DNA from: CAZRHR01 sp964578885 | Lineage (GTDB): Bacteria > Bacteroidota > Bacteroidia > CAIKAF01 | Reading direction: 5' to 3' | Length of the DNA stretch: 64,000 bases | Assembly: GCA_964578885.1 (NCBI GenBank) | Contig: CAZOEO010000011.1 | Span: forward strand, 1-64,000 | Shown here: piece after piece, positions 26,308 through 34,630 of the stretch | How the letters are laid out: every line of letters begins with the position of its first letter | Position numbering within the stretch: position 1 is the first letter of the stretch | Program-made: the position numbers and the translations under genes | Notes under the pieces: generated by a model | What the model saw: the letters and a program-made list of their open reading frames with translations, nothing else | Told to the model about the DNA's origin: nothing | Database searches by the model: none

Positions 26308-26428
26308 CTAAGTAAAAAAAGTCCGTTTCAAAGTCGGTTTGACGACTTCCATGGATTTCAAAAATGGGTGAAGGCTTCGATGATTATGGAATTCGCTGGC
26401 GAAAATGAACCTTTCACCAAACGGAAGT
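26308..26428 (-). repeat. S block S3 between R9 and R8
   Basis: About 121 bp. Read on the minus strand it matches S1 and S2: TTCATTTTCGCCAGCGAATTCC, ATAATCATCGAAG and TTTGAAATCCATGGAAGTC are shared with small changes. Its position 5' of an R copy and its orientation relative to R are the same at all three loci. Confidence 0.75.
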
Positions 26429-26465
26429 TTTTAATTACCAGCAAAACTCCTTTTCTGTCGGACCT

Positions 26466-26556
26466 CCGGGGTAAAACCCACCCCTCCCCGTGGTCAAGTT
26501 ACGATACACAACAAAAATTATCCGGAGATTAAACGGATATAAACGATTAAAAACGG
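26466..26556 (-). repeat. R repeat, copy R9 (subtype A)
   Basis: 91-bp copy on the minus strand, 249 bp from R8 and nearly identical to it. Confidence 0.85.
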
Positions 26557-26772
26557 ATAGACAGCATGGTGTCGTGAACACCGTTGGCCGAGGTTCATGA
26601 TGTAGAGTGCTGAATCTGGGTTTTTGTTTCATGTTTAGGAGCAAACGAAAGTTCCCGCGACGGGATTTTCTCTGAGTTGTTTATCCCAATTCTAAAGTAT
26701 AAGGAGCACGGAAGACCTTAAATAGTGCGAATTCACTTCTTTTAACAAGCTCTTAATGAATAATTTCGGAGT

Positions 26773-26873
26773 CCGGGGTAAAACCCACCCCTCCCCGTGG
26801 ACAATTTACGACACCCAACAGGAATTACCCGGAGATTAAACGGTTATAAACGATTAAAAACGATTAAAAACGG
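26773..26873 (-). repeat. R repeat, copy R10 (subtype A, four units)
   Basis: 101-bp copy, exactly 10 bp longer than the others. The minus strand reads CCGTTTTTAA, TCGTTTTTAA, TCGTTTATAA, CCGTTTAATC, so one 10-bp unit has been added. Gap 26084-26981 holds R8, S3, R9 and R10, and I see no gene in it. Confidence 0.85.
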
Positions 26874-26930
26874 CTCAATCCTCCCCACCGAAGTCTCGGC
26901 ATCCTTTTCCGTCACGAACCCAGAACTCAT

Positions 26931-26960
26931 AAAAAAAGGCAGGTCCATAAAGACCTGCCC
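26931..26960 (-). terminator. Terminator of the 27266-26982 lipoprotein gene
   Basis: Perfect eight-base stem GGCAGGTC/GACCTGCC (26938-26959) with loop CATAAA. On the minus strand it is followed by seven T. Confidence 0.88.
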
Positions 26961-26981
26961 TTCAATTAAATTCAAGTTATC

Positions 26982-27266
26982 TTAACAACCCAAATTAGTA
27001 AGAATGGATTGTGCACTGGTTACCGTGGTTTGGTATTGCGCCGCGAAACCTGGCTTAACATCATCGCAAAGTGCATTGTAAGCCGTGTTCAACTCTGTTA
27101 ATTTAGTATTGATGTTGGAGCAACTCTGTGAAGAAATGGCAGTGGTAAGGGCGGTAACGGCGTTGGCAAAGTTCAGGCTGGTGGTGCTGTTATTGCATGA
27201 GCCGGAACAGCCTGTTACTGAAAATGCGCCCATCAGAAGACCGGCTGCGAGTATGATGCTTTTCAT
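26982..27266 (-). CDS. Small Cys-rich lipoprotein, unknown function
   Basis: A 94-residue protein with a lipoprotein signal peptide (MKSIILAAGLLMGAFSVTGC, lipid-attachment Cys at residue 20). Four more Cys are in the mature part (CSGSCNN, QSCSN, LCDD, and the last residue), which suggests disulfides. The mature chain is helical and polar. It is a single-gene unit with its own -7 box at 27307-27314 and a strong terminator. I do not recognise a named family. Confidence 0.78.
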   Translation of the reverse strand: MKSIILAAGLLMGAFSVTGCSGSCNNSTTSLNFANAVTALTTAISSQSCSNINTKLTELNTAYNALCDDVKPGFAAQYQTTVTSAQSILTNLGC

Positions 27267-27306
27267 AAGTGTTTTGTTTAGTTGAAGAAACAGTTTTAAA
27301 ACGACT

Positions 27307-27314
27307 CAAATCTA
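27307..27314 (-). promoter_or_regulatory. -7 box of the small lipoprotein gene
   Basis: On the minus strand TAGATTTG, a full TAnnTTTG match 41 bases before the ATG. It overlaps the gatA stop codon region. Confidence 0.5.
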
Positions 27315-28739
27315 AGAAAGATTTTTTTCGCAATGTAAGGCCATCGCAAATAACTTGTTTTCTTGTTTCCGTGGACCCATGAATTGTAAACCGGCAGGTA
27401 AACCCTCGTGCGAACCCATTGGTATCGAAATGGCCGGATGGCCGGATAAATTGGCCTGAACGGTAAAAATATCTTCCAGATACATGGCGACAGGATCTCC
27501 GGATTTTCCTCCAAACGGAAATGCAAATCCGGGACTGGTCGGACTCATGATAAAATCATGAGAAGCCAGAATCTCGTCGGTCGCTTTTCTGATTAACTGC
27601 CTTGCTTGCTGTCCTTTATGGTAATACGCATCGTAATATCCGGCACTCAGAACGAAGGTGCCCGTCATAATCCGGCGTTTTACCTCTTTTCCAAAACCTT
27701 CCGATCTAGATTTTCGGTATGTATCTTCCAGATTTTGTGGATGTGGCGTACGATATCCGTAATGAATACCGTCGAATCGGGATAAATTGGAAGATGCTTC
27801 TGCCGTAGATAATACGTAGTATGTTGGTACCAAATAATCCAGATAAGGGAAGTCAACATAAGAAATGGAATGTCCCATTTCCTCAAGTCGCTGGATTTGT
27901 TGTTTAAAAAGGGCCAACACATGCGGATCGATGGACGGATGATCCATGACGACGCGATATACCGCAATTTTTTGTGGGCTTAGTGAAGTCGGAACAAAGG
28001 GTTCGTTGGCTTCTGAAATGGCAGTGAGGTCTTTTCCATCCGGACCGGCCATGATGTCGGTTAATAACGCGGCATCTTCCACATTATGTGTGAGCGGTCC
28101 AATTTGATCGAAAGAGGAACCATAGGCAATAAGTCCATATCTGGAAATCCTGCCATAGGTAGGCTTTATGCCGACTACGCCACAAAACGCAGCGGGTTGT
28201 CGAATGCTTCCTCCTGTGTCAGAGCCAAGCGCAGCGGTACAAAGTCCGGCAGCAACAGCGGCAGCAGAACCTCCGGAGCTTCCTCCCGGGACACGGGATT
28301 CATTCACCGGATTTTTCACAGGCCCAAAAGCAGATTGCTCATTGGATGAACCCATGGCAAACTCATCACAGTTTAATCGACCGATGACAATGACATCTTC
28401 GGCCAGTAAACGTTCCAGGGCAGTGGCCGTGTAAACGGACGTAAAACCTTCTAAAATGCGTGAAGAGGCGGAAACCTGATGCCCTGCATGAAGTATATTG
28501 TCTTTTACGCCCAAAACCAAACCGGCCAAACGGCCTAATGGCTGACCCAGACGTTTTTTTTCGTCTAACGCACCAGCCTTGGCCAACGCTTCTTCCCGGT
28601 AAACTTCCAAAAAGGCATTCAGTGAGGCCCTTTGTTCAATTTTTTCCAGATAAAAGGCCACCAATTGGGTAAAACTCAGCCCACTGGCTAACGCCGCCTG
28701 CACCGATGCAAAGCCTGTGATGTTCATCAACTTTTCCAA
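27312..28739 (-). CDS. gatA: Asp-tRNA(Asn)/Glu-tRNA(Gln) amidotransferase subunit A
   Basis: Amidase subunit of GatCAB, which releases ammonia from glutamine to convert mischarged Glu-tRNA(Gln) or Asp-tRNA(Asn). 475 residues, normal length. The Ser-cisSer-Lys triad is present: Lys in GVKDNI (about residue 77), Ser residues in GGSSGGSAAAVAAG and GSDTGGSIRQPA (about residues 152-180). The gatB and gatC genes are elsewhere. It follows tatA after 3 bases, an operon arrangement. A tRNA-Gln gene is about 3 kb away, which is probably chance. Confidence 0.95.
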   Translation of the reverse strand: MEKLMNITGFASVQAALASGLSFTQLVAFYLEKIEQRASLNAFLEVYREEALAKAGALDEKKRLGQPLGRLAGLVLGVKDNILHAGHQVSASSRILEGFTSVYTATALERLLAEDVIVIGRLNCDEFAMGSSNEQSAFGPVKNPVNESRVPGGSSGGSAAAVAAGLCTAALGSDTGGSIRQPAAFCGVVGIKPTYGRISRYGLIAYGSSFDQIGPLTHNVEDAALLTDIMAGPDGKDLTAISEANEPFVPTSLSPQKIAVYRVVMDHPSIDPHVLALFKQQIQRLEEMGHSISYVDFPYLDYLVPTYYVLSTAEASSNLSRFDGIHYGYRTPHPQNLEDTYRKSRSEGFGKEVKRRIMTGTFVLSAGYYDAYYHKGQQARQLIRKATDEILASHDFIMSPTSPGFAFPFGGKSGDPVAMYLEDIFTVQANLSGHPAISIPMGSHEGLPAGLQFMGPRKQENKLFAMALHCEKNLS

Positions 28740-28742
28740 AAA

Positions 28743-28913
28743 TTATTTGGTGTCGCTGCCTTTGTTCTCTTCGCCGTTGCCTTTGACTCCGTCTTTAAAC
28801 TCGCGGATGCCTTTTCCGATTCCTTTCATGAGTTCAGGAATCTTTTTTCCGCCAAATAAAAGCAGAATGGCTGCTACTATGAGAATAATTTCCCAGCCGT
28901 TTAATTTGCCCAT
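28743..28913 (-). CDS. tatA: Sec-independent translocase subunit TatA/E
   Basis: A 56-residue protein, shorter than many ORF cut-offs. One N-terminal membrane helix (WEIILIVAAILLLFGGKKIPEL) has the Tat hinge FGGKKIPEL, followed by the amphipathic helix MKGIGKGIREFKDGV and a charged tail. TatA oligomers form the pore for folded proteins with twin-arginine signals. It is at the short end of the TatA range. The gatA start follows after 3 bases. A near-match -7 box (TACCTTTA on the minus strand) is at 28932-28939. The tatC gene is not in the window. Confidence 0.93.
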   Translation of the reverse strand: MGKLNGWEIILIVAAILLLFGGKKIPELMKGIGKGIREFKDGVKGNGEENKGSDTK

Positions 28914-29035
28914 AAGTTCAAAATTCTGAGGTAAAGGTAGGAATATTTTTATGCGTAGCAGCGGAACTCAGCCACGTGCGCTTTGGTGTATGTTTCAATG
29001 GACTTGGTAGAAAAAGCCGTTAGGAATTTAATCCG

Positions 29036-30706
29036 TTAAAAGGAGGTCATGAGGGAAAAGGTAACCCCGGTGGCGGCGGGCACTGGCCGGCAAACACCAC
29101 CAATACACACAATGCCCTCGCGCTGTCGGCCATAACCCAACATCAGGCGGGTCGTGCCTAAATTTACACCAGCATTTACCGTAACATAATGAATGCGATA
29201 GGCTTCCACGGGATTACCAATGGCATATTGGTCCATGACGGAGAAAAAATAACGGGGAGAAATGGTGTATTCCATCAAGGCCATGGCCCAACTTCCATTT
29301 ACACGATCTCCGATATGGTTCAGCTCTTGGGGCGTAAACATGCCTTGAACTTCGAAACGCAGGGTATGCGTTTTGTTGAGTTTCCAGGAGAGGTCCGCCA
29401 CCCCGATATGGGCGCCAATTTCTCTCGGAGTGGTTCCTAATCCCTGCACTAAATTGCGGTCTAGCCACAAATACATGTACATCAATGTGAATTTCACACT
29501 CTTACTTACTTTTTGCGTGAGTTCTACATTGAAATCCATGTAAAGGGGCTTTCCTACACCAAACGGGGTAGAGGTGTAGCCCATGCGGTCTCCGGTTAGC
29601 GTTGTGTCTAACGCCGTCACACGGGAGAAATTAAGCTGAATAAGCGTTGGATATTTTCCTTTAAACCATTTCGGCGTGGTGTAGTTGATGTCGGCCTGAA
29701 AGCCAAGTTCTCCATTGTTTTGCACGGCATATGGATACACGGTGGCAGGCAGGGCGTAAGTATGCTGCTTGTTCAGCATAGGAATAAAATTCATTAGCAA
29801 AACATTGCCCGTCTCGTTCCGGTCCGACCGGAAATCCATGTTTTCCACTCTTTTTGCCTGTAAGCTAATGCCTAAGCCTTTGGTACTGTAACTGCCGGAA
29901 AAATAGAAGGCGGAACCTTCACGGTAAATAAATCGGTTGGTTAGGTTCGGATCATTGATTTTTCGTGCGTATTCCATGTTGAACCGGAACTTCCCGATGC
30001 CAAGGTTTGTTCGGCCTGAAAAGGCGCCTACGTTCAAGGGAATATCCAAGAGCTGTGAAGGATTATCCGGATTAGGAATTTCCTGGTTTCCCTGATAACG
30101 GCTTACGAAACTTCCTCCCAGCACCCAACGGACTTTTCCCCATTTGGCTTTCGGGAAAAGTCCATTAAAATTTACTTCACCGTCGAAACCTTTGATTACA
30201 CCGGCACTGTAATTCCAAAAATATCTTTGTTTGCCCAAAAGACCGGTGAGTAAAATACCCGATTTAGGTGTCACTTTTACCCGTAATCCGTCGATGGCAT
30301 TGTCGAAACCCAAGGCACGTTCTTCGTAGGATCGTAAGATGAGCCCGTTTCCGAATTGTTCGTAAAAATGTCCGGCGGTAACGTCTAGAAATTGGTTTTT
30401 ATATCCGGCGTATCGAAATGGAATTCCCTGACCTTCAAATCTATTATCGAATCCAAGCAGGGGTTTGGGCAAATAGACTTCATATCTTGCCCCGGCGTAA
30501 AAATTGCCGTTGGTGTACACCAGATTTAAGAAGGCATTCATCCTGAATTTTTCAGGAACTTCCGGCGAACCAATCAAGGTGTCTCGTTGGTAATACTGGG
30601 CGTCCACACCGATATTTCCATGTACTTGTCCTCCTCCCGGGTCGAAAACCTGGCCATACAATGGGGAAATCAAGGCGAAAAAAAGGAGGAGAGAAAACCG
30701 GCGCAT
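29036..30706 (-). CDS. DUF6029 outer-membrane barrel-like protein
   Basis: A 556-residue protein with signal peptide (MRRFSLLLFFALISPLYGQ) and many amphipathic strands to the C-terminal residue Phe (LMTSF), as in outer-membrane beta barrels. The segments FRYAGYKNQFLDVTAGHFYEQFGNGLILRSYEERALG (in two parts, residues about 95-132) are typical of Bacteroidota DUF6029. Its partner upstream is a TlpA-like protein (28 bases apart), a pairing seen in this phylum. Function unknown; export or anchoring of a thiol-linked substrate is speculative. Confidence 0.8.
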   Translation of the reverse strand: MRRFSLLLFFALISPLYGQVFDPGGGQVHGNIGVDAQYYQRDTLIGSPEVPEKFRMNAFLNLVYTNGNFYAGARYEVYLPKPLLGFDNRFEGQGIPFRYAGYKNQFLDVTAGHFYEQFGNGLILRSYEERALGFDNAIDGLRVKVTPKSGILLTGLLGKQRYFWNYSAGVIKGFDGEVNFNGLFPKAKWGKVRWVLGGSFVSRYQGNQEIPNPDNPSQLLDIPLNVGAFSGRTNLGIGKFRFNMEYARKINDPNLTNRFIYREGSAFYFSGSYSTKGLGISLQAKRVENMDFRSDRNETGNVLLMNFIPMLNKQHTYALPATVYPYAVQNNGELGFQADINYTTPKWFKGKYPTLIQLNFSRVTALDTTLTGDRMGYTSTPFGVGKPLYMDFNVELTQKVSKSVKFTLMYMYLWLDRNLVQGLGTTPREIGAHIGVADLSWKLNKTHTLRFEVQGMFTPQELNHIGDRVNGSWAMALMEYTISPRYFFSVMDQYAIGNPVEAYRIHYVTVNAGVNLGTTRLMLGYGRQREGIVCIGGVCRPVPAATGVTFSLMTSF

Positions 30707-30734
30707 GGGGAATTTGGGTTAGAATAAATCAGCG

Positions 30735-31238
30735 TTATTCAATGGGCAGGCCGGCTGCGAGTTTTCGTACCAGTCCGAAAAGTTTTTGCTCGTCTCCCTG
30801 GGTATAGGTATTATGCTGCCATACGATTTTACCGTTTCCATCCAGTAAAAAGGTATGGGGAACGGTATTGACAGAAAGTGCTCGTTTGAAATTCCCGTTG
30901 GGGTCGCAGTAGACTTCGTATTCCCATTTTCTGCTGTTCACAAATGGAGCTACTTTGGCCACATTTCGAATGTCATCGATAGAAATGGCTACCAGTTTTA
31001 CGCCGGTTTCTTCTCTTAACTCTTCATATTCTTCATGAATGGCCGTGAGTTCCATGATACACGGCTTACACCACGTGGCCCAAAATGAAATAATCATGGG
31101 CTTTCCATTATTCTGAAATGTGGAGGTGTTGATGGTAGCGCCTTCCAGTGACTGGACGTCTGCGGCAGGAATGGCGTTGTATTGCTGCGCCATCATTGGC
31201 ATGGTAGCCAATAGAAAAGAAAAGAAAATGGCTTTCAT
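30735..31238 (-). CDS. TlpA-family thioredoxin-like protein
   Basis: A 167-residue exported thioredoxin-fold protein: signal peptide (MKAIFFSFLLATMPMMAQQ), active site in FWATWCKPCIMELTAI (Cys near residues 57 and 60), and cis-Pro in TVPHTFLLDGNGKIVW. It is predicted to be a periplasmic thiol reductase. The DUF6029 gene follows it, and the pair may act together. No regulator motif is visible in the 69 bases to the Crp-like gene. Confidence 0.88.
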   Translation of the reverse strand: MKAIFFSFLLATMPMMAQQYNAIPAADVQSLEGATINTSTFQNNGKPMIISFWATWCKPCIMELTAIHEEYEELREETGVKLVAISIDDIRNVAKVAPFVNSRKWEYEVYCDPNGNFKRALSVNTVPHTFLLDGNGKIVWQHNTYTQGDEQKLFGLVRKLAAGLPIE

Positions 31239-31307
31239 AGAATTCGAAGATATAAAAAATAAAGAAAAGCTTACGCGGTAATCTTCAATCTATGTGCCAG
31301 AGTTATT

Positions 31308-31943
31308 TCAGGCTCCGAGCCATTCCACCTGATTTCTACCAAGCTTAATTTTCCCTTCGTTTTCCATGACTTTCAGGAGTCTGGAAACTACTTCTCTTCG
31401 GGTACCTAATTCTTGGGCGAGTTGCTGGTGGGTAATTTCCAACAGGCGGCTATTTTTGGCCAGCGACAATTGTTGTAAATGACGTTCCAGCCGCTCATCC
31501 ATGTGACTAAAGGCGATGGAATCTACGGTGTCCAGTAATTCTTCAAATTTATCCTGATAGGCTTGCAGTACGAATTTGTACCAACTTGGATATTTTTTAA
31601 CCCATTCATCCATTTTATCTATGGGCAAAGCCAAAATGGTAGTAGGTTCCATGGCTACGGCGCGGATTTTGGACTTTCGGGCGCCGGTGGCACAAATCAA
31701 CGAACTGGCGCAGGCTTCACCTGGCTCGAGATAATACAACAACAATTCATGGTCTTCGTTGTCGTCCCGAAAGACTTTCACCATGCCCTGAGTGACCACC
31801 GGAATGTCGCGAATAGGAAGTCCGACATCCATAATCATGTCTCCTTCCGGTACCTGCAGGACACGACCATGTTGCTCAAATTCAAGTAAAAGGGGCGTTT
31901 CCAACCCGGGAAACATTTTGCGTAATTTATCCAGCTGCTCCAT
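31308..31943 (-). CDS. Crp/Fnr family transcriptional regulator
   Basis: A 211-residue regulator with an N-terminal cyclic-nucleotide-binding-type barrel (about residues 10-125), a dimer helix, and a C-terminal winged HTH. The recognition helix is in THQQLAQELGTRREVVSRLLKVMENEGKI. No Fnr-type cysteine cluster is seen near the N-terminus, so it is not an obvious iron-sulfur oxygen sensor. The effector is unknown. It is the last gene of a bactofilin-atpZ-membrane protein-crp run, 6 bases after its neighbour. Confidence 0.9.
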   Translation of the reverse strand: MEQLDKLRKMFPGLETPLLLEFEQHGRVLQVPEGDMIMDVGLPIRDIPVVTQGMVKVFRDDNEDHELLLYYLEPGEACASSLICATGARKSKIRAVAMEPTTILALPIDKMDEWVKKYPSWYKFVLQAYQDKFEELLDTVDSIAFSHMDERLERHLQQLSLAKNSRLLEITHQQLAQELGTRREVVSRLLKVMENEGKIKLGRNQVEWLGA

Positions 31944-31949
31944 GGTATG

Positions 31950-32312
31950 TTAACTTTTACGCATCCATTGAAGATAGAGTAACTCAAAAGTGGTGTACAC
32001 CAGATAACAAGCAAAAAAGGTAAGTACAAAAGGCAGGTCGATGGGACGAATGATGAAGTGAGAAAGGGCTAAAAACACCAAATAGGCAAACATTTTAAAC
32101 GCCATGGCGCCCAAAAAATGGGTTTGAAACTTGGTGGGATTAGACGTAACGGCACGAATCAAAAGAAAGTGACTGAGTCCGGTGATAAAATAGAAAGCCA
32201 CAATCACCAAAAACCCATGTGGAGGAACAATCTTGGGCAGGCTAAAAAAGAGGATGAGGAGCAATCCGGTGATGCCGGTTAAGCTTAAAAAATATCCGTA
32301 TTTCTGTTTCAT
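31950..32312 (-). CDS. Hypothetical four-helix membrane protein
   Basis: A 120-residue protein with four membrane helices (about residues 8-28, 35-55, 68-90, 95-115). In related genomes a protein of this kind sits between AtpZ/AtpI and the ATP synthase a subunit. Here the position fits on one side only, because the ATP synthase genes are missing and a Crp-like gene follows. It may be an AtpI-like assembly helper, but the sequence does not prove it. Confidence 0.72.
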   Translation of the reverse strand: MKQKYGYFLSLTGITGLLLILFFSLPKIVPPHGFLVIVAFYFITGLSHFLLIRAVTSNPTKFQTHFLGAMAFKMFAYLVFLALSHFIIRPIDLPFVLTFFACYLVYTTFELLYLQWMRKS

Positions 32313-32355
32313 TAGGTCAAAGGTAAGGGTTTAGGGGTGAATTCGGGTTTGGCCT

Positions 32356-32550
32356 TCATTTCTTTTTGGGCGGTTTTAGCAACACTTTTAGCACCAGTCC
32401 CAAACCGGCCAGGGTTCCGACTAAAGCGCCTCCGGCGGCCCAACCTTCCGTTTGGGTATAGTGTTCCAGGGCTTTTCCAAGAAAAAGACCGAGTATAATG
32501 CTGGCCAACAACTGAAAGCCAAGCCCGGACCATTTAATCCATTCATGCAT
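32356..32550 (-). CDS. AtpZ/AtpI-family protein
   Basis: A 64-residue protein with two membrane helices and a Gly hinge (GLGFQLLASIILGLFLG, then GGALVGTLAGLGLVLKVLL), matching the AtpZ/AtpI family that assists c-ring assembly or supplies Mg2+/Ca2+ to F-type ATP synthase. It overlaps the bactofilin gene by 8 bases, so the two are translationally coupled. No F0F1 structural gene is nearby, which is unusual for this family. Confidence 0.85.
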   Translation of the reverse strand: MHEWIKWSGLGFQLLASIILGLFLGKALEHYTQTEGWAAGGALVGTLAGLGLVLKVLLKPPKKK

Positions 32551-32914
32551 GTCCTGTGGCTTGTGACCCGGTCATCCGGCAACGTCCATTCAGGGTGGCG
32601 CCTTCTTCCATGCCAAGGGTCGTGGTGCTTACATCTCCTTCAATGACGGCAGTGGCTTTGATCAACGTTTGTTCCTTAACTTCCAGGTTGCCCACAATTT
32701 TTCCCATGATATCGGCCTGGGTACAAAACACATTGCCTTCTACCAGACCTTTGGATCCAATAACTACTTTTCCACCGGCATGCACCTGGCCTACCACCGT
32801 TCCATCTATGCGTATGTTCCCTTCACAATGAATGTTTCCCTCAATTCGGGTGCCTTCATTCATTTGATTGGGAACCGATACTTCGGCGCGAGAAGCCTGC
32901 ATTTTTTTCAACAT
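32543..32914 (-). CDS. Bactofilin (polymer-forming cytoskeletal protein)
   Basis: A 123-residue bactofilin. The right-handed beta-helix core is seen as short repeats (GNIHCEGNIRIDGTVVGQVHAGGKVVIG, in two parts, then GLVEGNVF and GNLEVKEQTLI). Bactofilins form nucleotide-independent filaments that position cell-envelope enzymes. Length is typical. First gene of the atpZ-membrane protein-crp run; a weak -7-like TAATTTTA is upstream. Confidence 0.92.
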   Translation of the reverse strand: MLKKMQASRAEVSVPNQMNEGTRIEGNIHCEGNIRIDGTVVGQVHAGGKVVIGSKGLVEGNVFCTQADIMGKIVGNLEVKEQTLIKATAVIEGDVSTTTLGMEEGATLNGRCRMTGSQATGHA

Positions 32915-32966
32915 AAGGACATGGTCTATGCCCTAAAATTAAACTTTTGCAGGGAAAATACCTGAT

Positions 32967-34580
32967 TTATTCGTACAATGCCTTTCTGGCTTCTTTCACC
33001 CTTTCGTCACGGATATAATCGTCGTAACTCATTTCCTTATCAATCATTCCGTTGGGGCCAATTTCAATAATCCGGTTGGCCAACGACTGGATAAATTCGT
33101 GGTCATGGGTGGTAAACATCACGGTTCCATTGAAATTTTTCAAACCGTTGTTGAAAGACGTGATGCTTTCCAAATCCAGGTGGTTCGTCGGCTCATCAAG
33201 CAGCAGGAAATTCGGATTTTGCAACATGATCTTGGAAAGCATACAGCGTACTTTTTCCCCGCCCGAAAGCACTTTCGCACTTTTCAGAGATTCTTCTCCG
33301 GAGAACAGCATCCGTCCTAAGAATCCACGGATATAGGTTTCGTCTTTTTCTTTGGAATACTGGCGTAACCAATCGACCAGCGGCAAATCTTTTTCGAAAT
33401 AGGCACTGTTGTCGTTGGGCAAATACGCTTGAGTAATGGTAATGCCCCATTCTACAGAACCGCTGTCGGCCTTCCTTTCTCCCATTAGGGTTTGATAAAG
33501 AATGGTAGGAGCAAGGGCTTCTTTGGAAAGAACCGCAATTTTATCGCCACGCTTTATGGTAAAGTGCAAGTTGTTCAGGATATTGCGTCCTTCTTCCTGT
33601 ACAGTAAGGCCTTCTACACGGAGCAATTGATCTCCAGCTTCGCGTTCCGGATTAAAGAGAATGGCAGGATATCTTCTGGAAGACGGTTTAATGTCTTCAA
33701 TATTAATTTTTTCCAGTAATTTTTTCCGACTGGTAGCCTGTCTGGACTTTGATGCGTTGGCACTAAACCGTGCGATAAATTCTTGTAATTCTTTTCTTTT
33801 GTCCTCAGACTTTTTGTTTTGCTGCTGTCTTTGGCGTGCGGCCAACTGGCTCGACTCATACCAGAAGGTATAGTTTCCGGTGAAAAGTTGCACTTTTTGG
33901 AAATCAATATCCACCACGTGGGTACAAACAGTGTCCAAAAAGTGTCGGTCGTGGGAAACCACAATGACGGTGTTGGGAAAATCCATGAGGAAGTCTTCCA
34001 GCCACATCACGGTTTCTACGTCAAGGTCGTTGGTTGGTTCATCCAGCAGTAGGATGTCCGGGTTTCCGAATAAAGCCTGGGCGAGTAAAACCCTCACTTT
34101 TTCGTTTCCGGCCAAATCTTTCATGAGCATGTGGTGACGGTCTTCGGTAATGCCCAAACCACTTAGCATGTTGGCGGCATCACTTTCGGCATTCCAACCT
34201 TCCATTTCGGCAAATTCCGCTTCCAGATCTGCTGCACGCAATCCATCCTCTTCAGAAAAATCCAGTTTGGCGTACAAGGCATCTTTTTCCGAAATGATTT
34301 CGTACAATCGCTTGTGGCCCATGATCACGGTTTGCATCACCGTAAATTCATCGAATTCAAAGTGGTTTTGTTTCAAAACGGCCATCCTTGCACCGGGTTG
34401 CATGTTTACTGCGCCCGTGGTGGGATCCTGTAATCCGGATAGTATTTTTAGAAAGGTAGATTTTCCGGCCCCATTGGCACCAATCACACCATAGCAATTT
34501 CCAGGGGTAAACGTTAGGTTTACTTCATCAAATAAGACCCTTTTACCAAATTGAAGGGAGACGTTCTGAACAAAAAGCAT
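32967..34580 (-). CDS. ABC-F family ATPase
   Basis: A 537-residue soluble protein with two ABC domains and no membrane region. Walker A is in GANGAGKSTFLKIL (domain 1) and is altered in domain 2 (AVLSKEALAPTILY), which lacks the P-loop GKS/T. Walker B motifs are ILLLDEPTNDLD and FLLLDEPTNHLD, and signature motifs include LSGGEKVR. ABC-F proteins act on the ribosome as translation factors. The best fit is the YbiT-like subfamily. The lost second Walker A is unusual for YbiT, but I read it directly from the translation. Confidence 0.88.
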   Translation of the reverse strand: MLFVQNVSLQFGKRVLFDEVNLTFTPGNCYGVIGANGAGKSTFLKILSGLQDPTTGAVNMQPGARMAVLKQNHFEFDEFTVMQTVIMGHKRLYEIISEKDALYAKLDFSEEDGLRAADLEAEFAEMEGWNAESDAANMLSGLGITEDRHHMLMKDLAGNEKVRVLLAQALFGNPDILLLDEPTNDLDVETVMWLEDFLMDFPNTVIVVSHDRHFLDTVCTHVVDIDFQKVQLFTGNYTFWYESSQLAARQRQQQNKKSEDKRKELQEFIARFSANASKSRQATSRKKLLEKINIEDIKPSSRRYPAILFNPEREAGDQLLRVEGLTVQEEGRNILNNLHFTIKRGDKIAVLSKEALAPTILYQTLMGERKADSGSVEWGITITQAYLPNDNSAYFEKDLPLVDWLRQYSKEKDETYIRGFLGRMLFSGEESLKSAKVLSGGEKVRCMLSKIMLQNPNFLLLDEPTNHLDLESITSFNNGLKNFNGTVMFTTHDHEFIQSLANRIIEIGPNGMIDKEMSYDDYIRDERVKEARKALYE

Positions 34581-34630
34581 GCGAATTCACGTTGAAGGCC
34601 CAAAGGTAGGCTTTTCCCCGATATCAGGGA

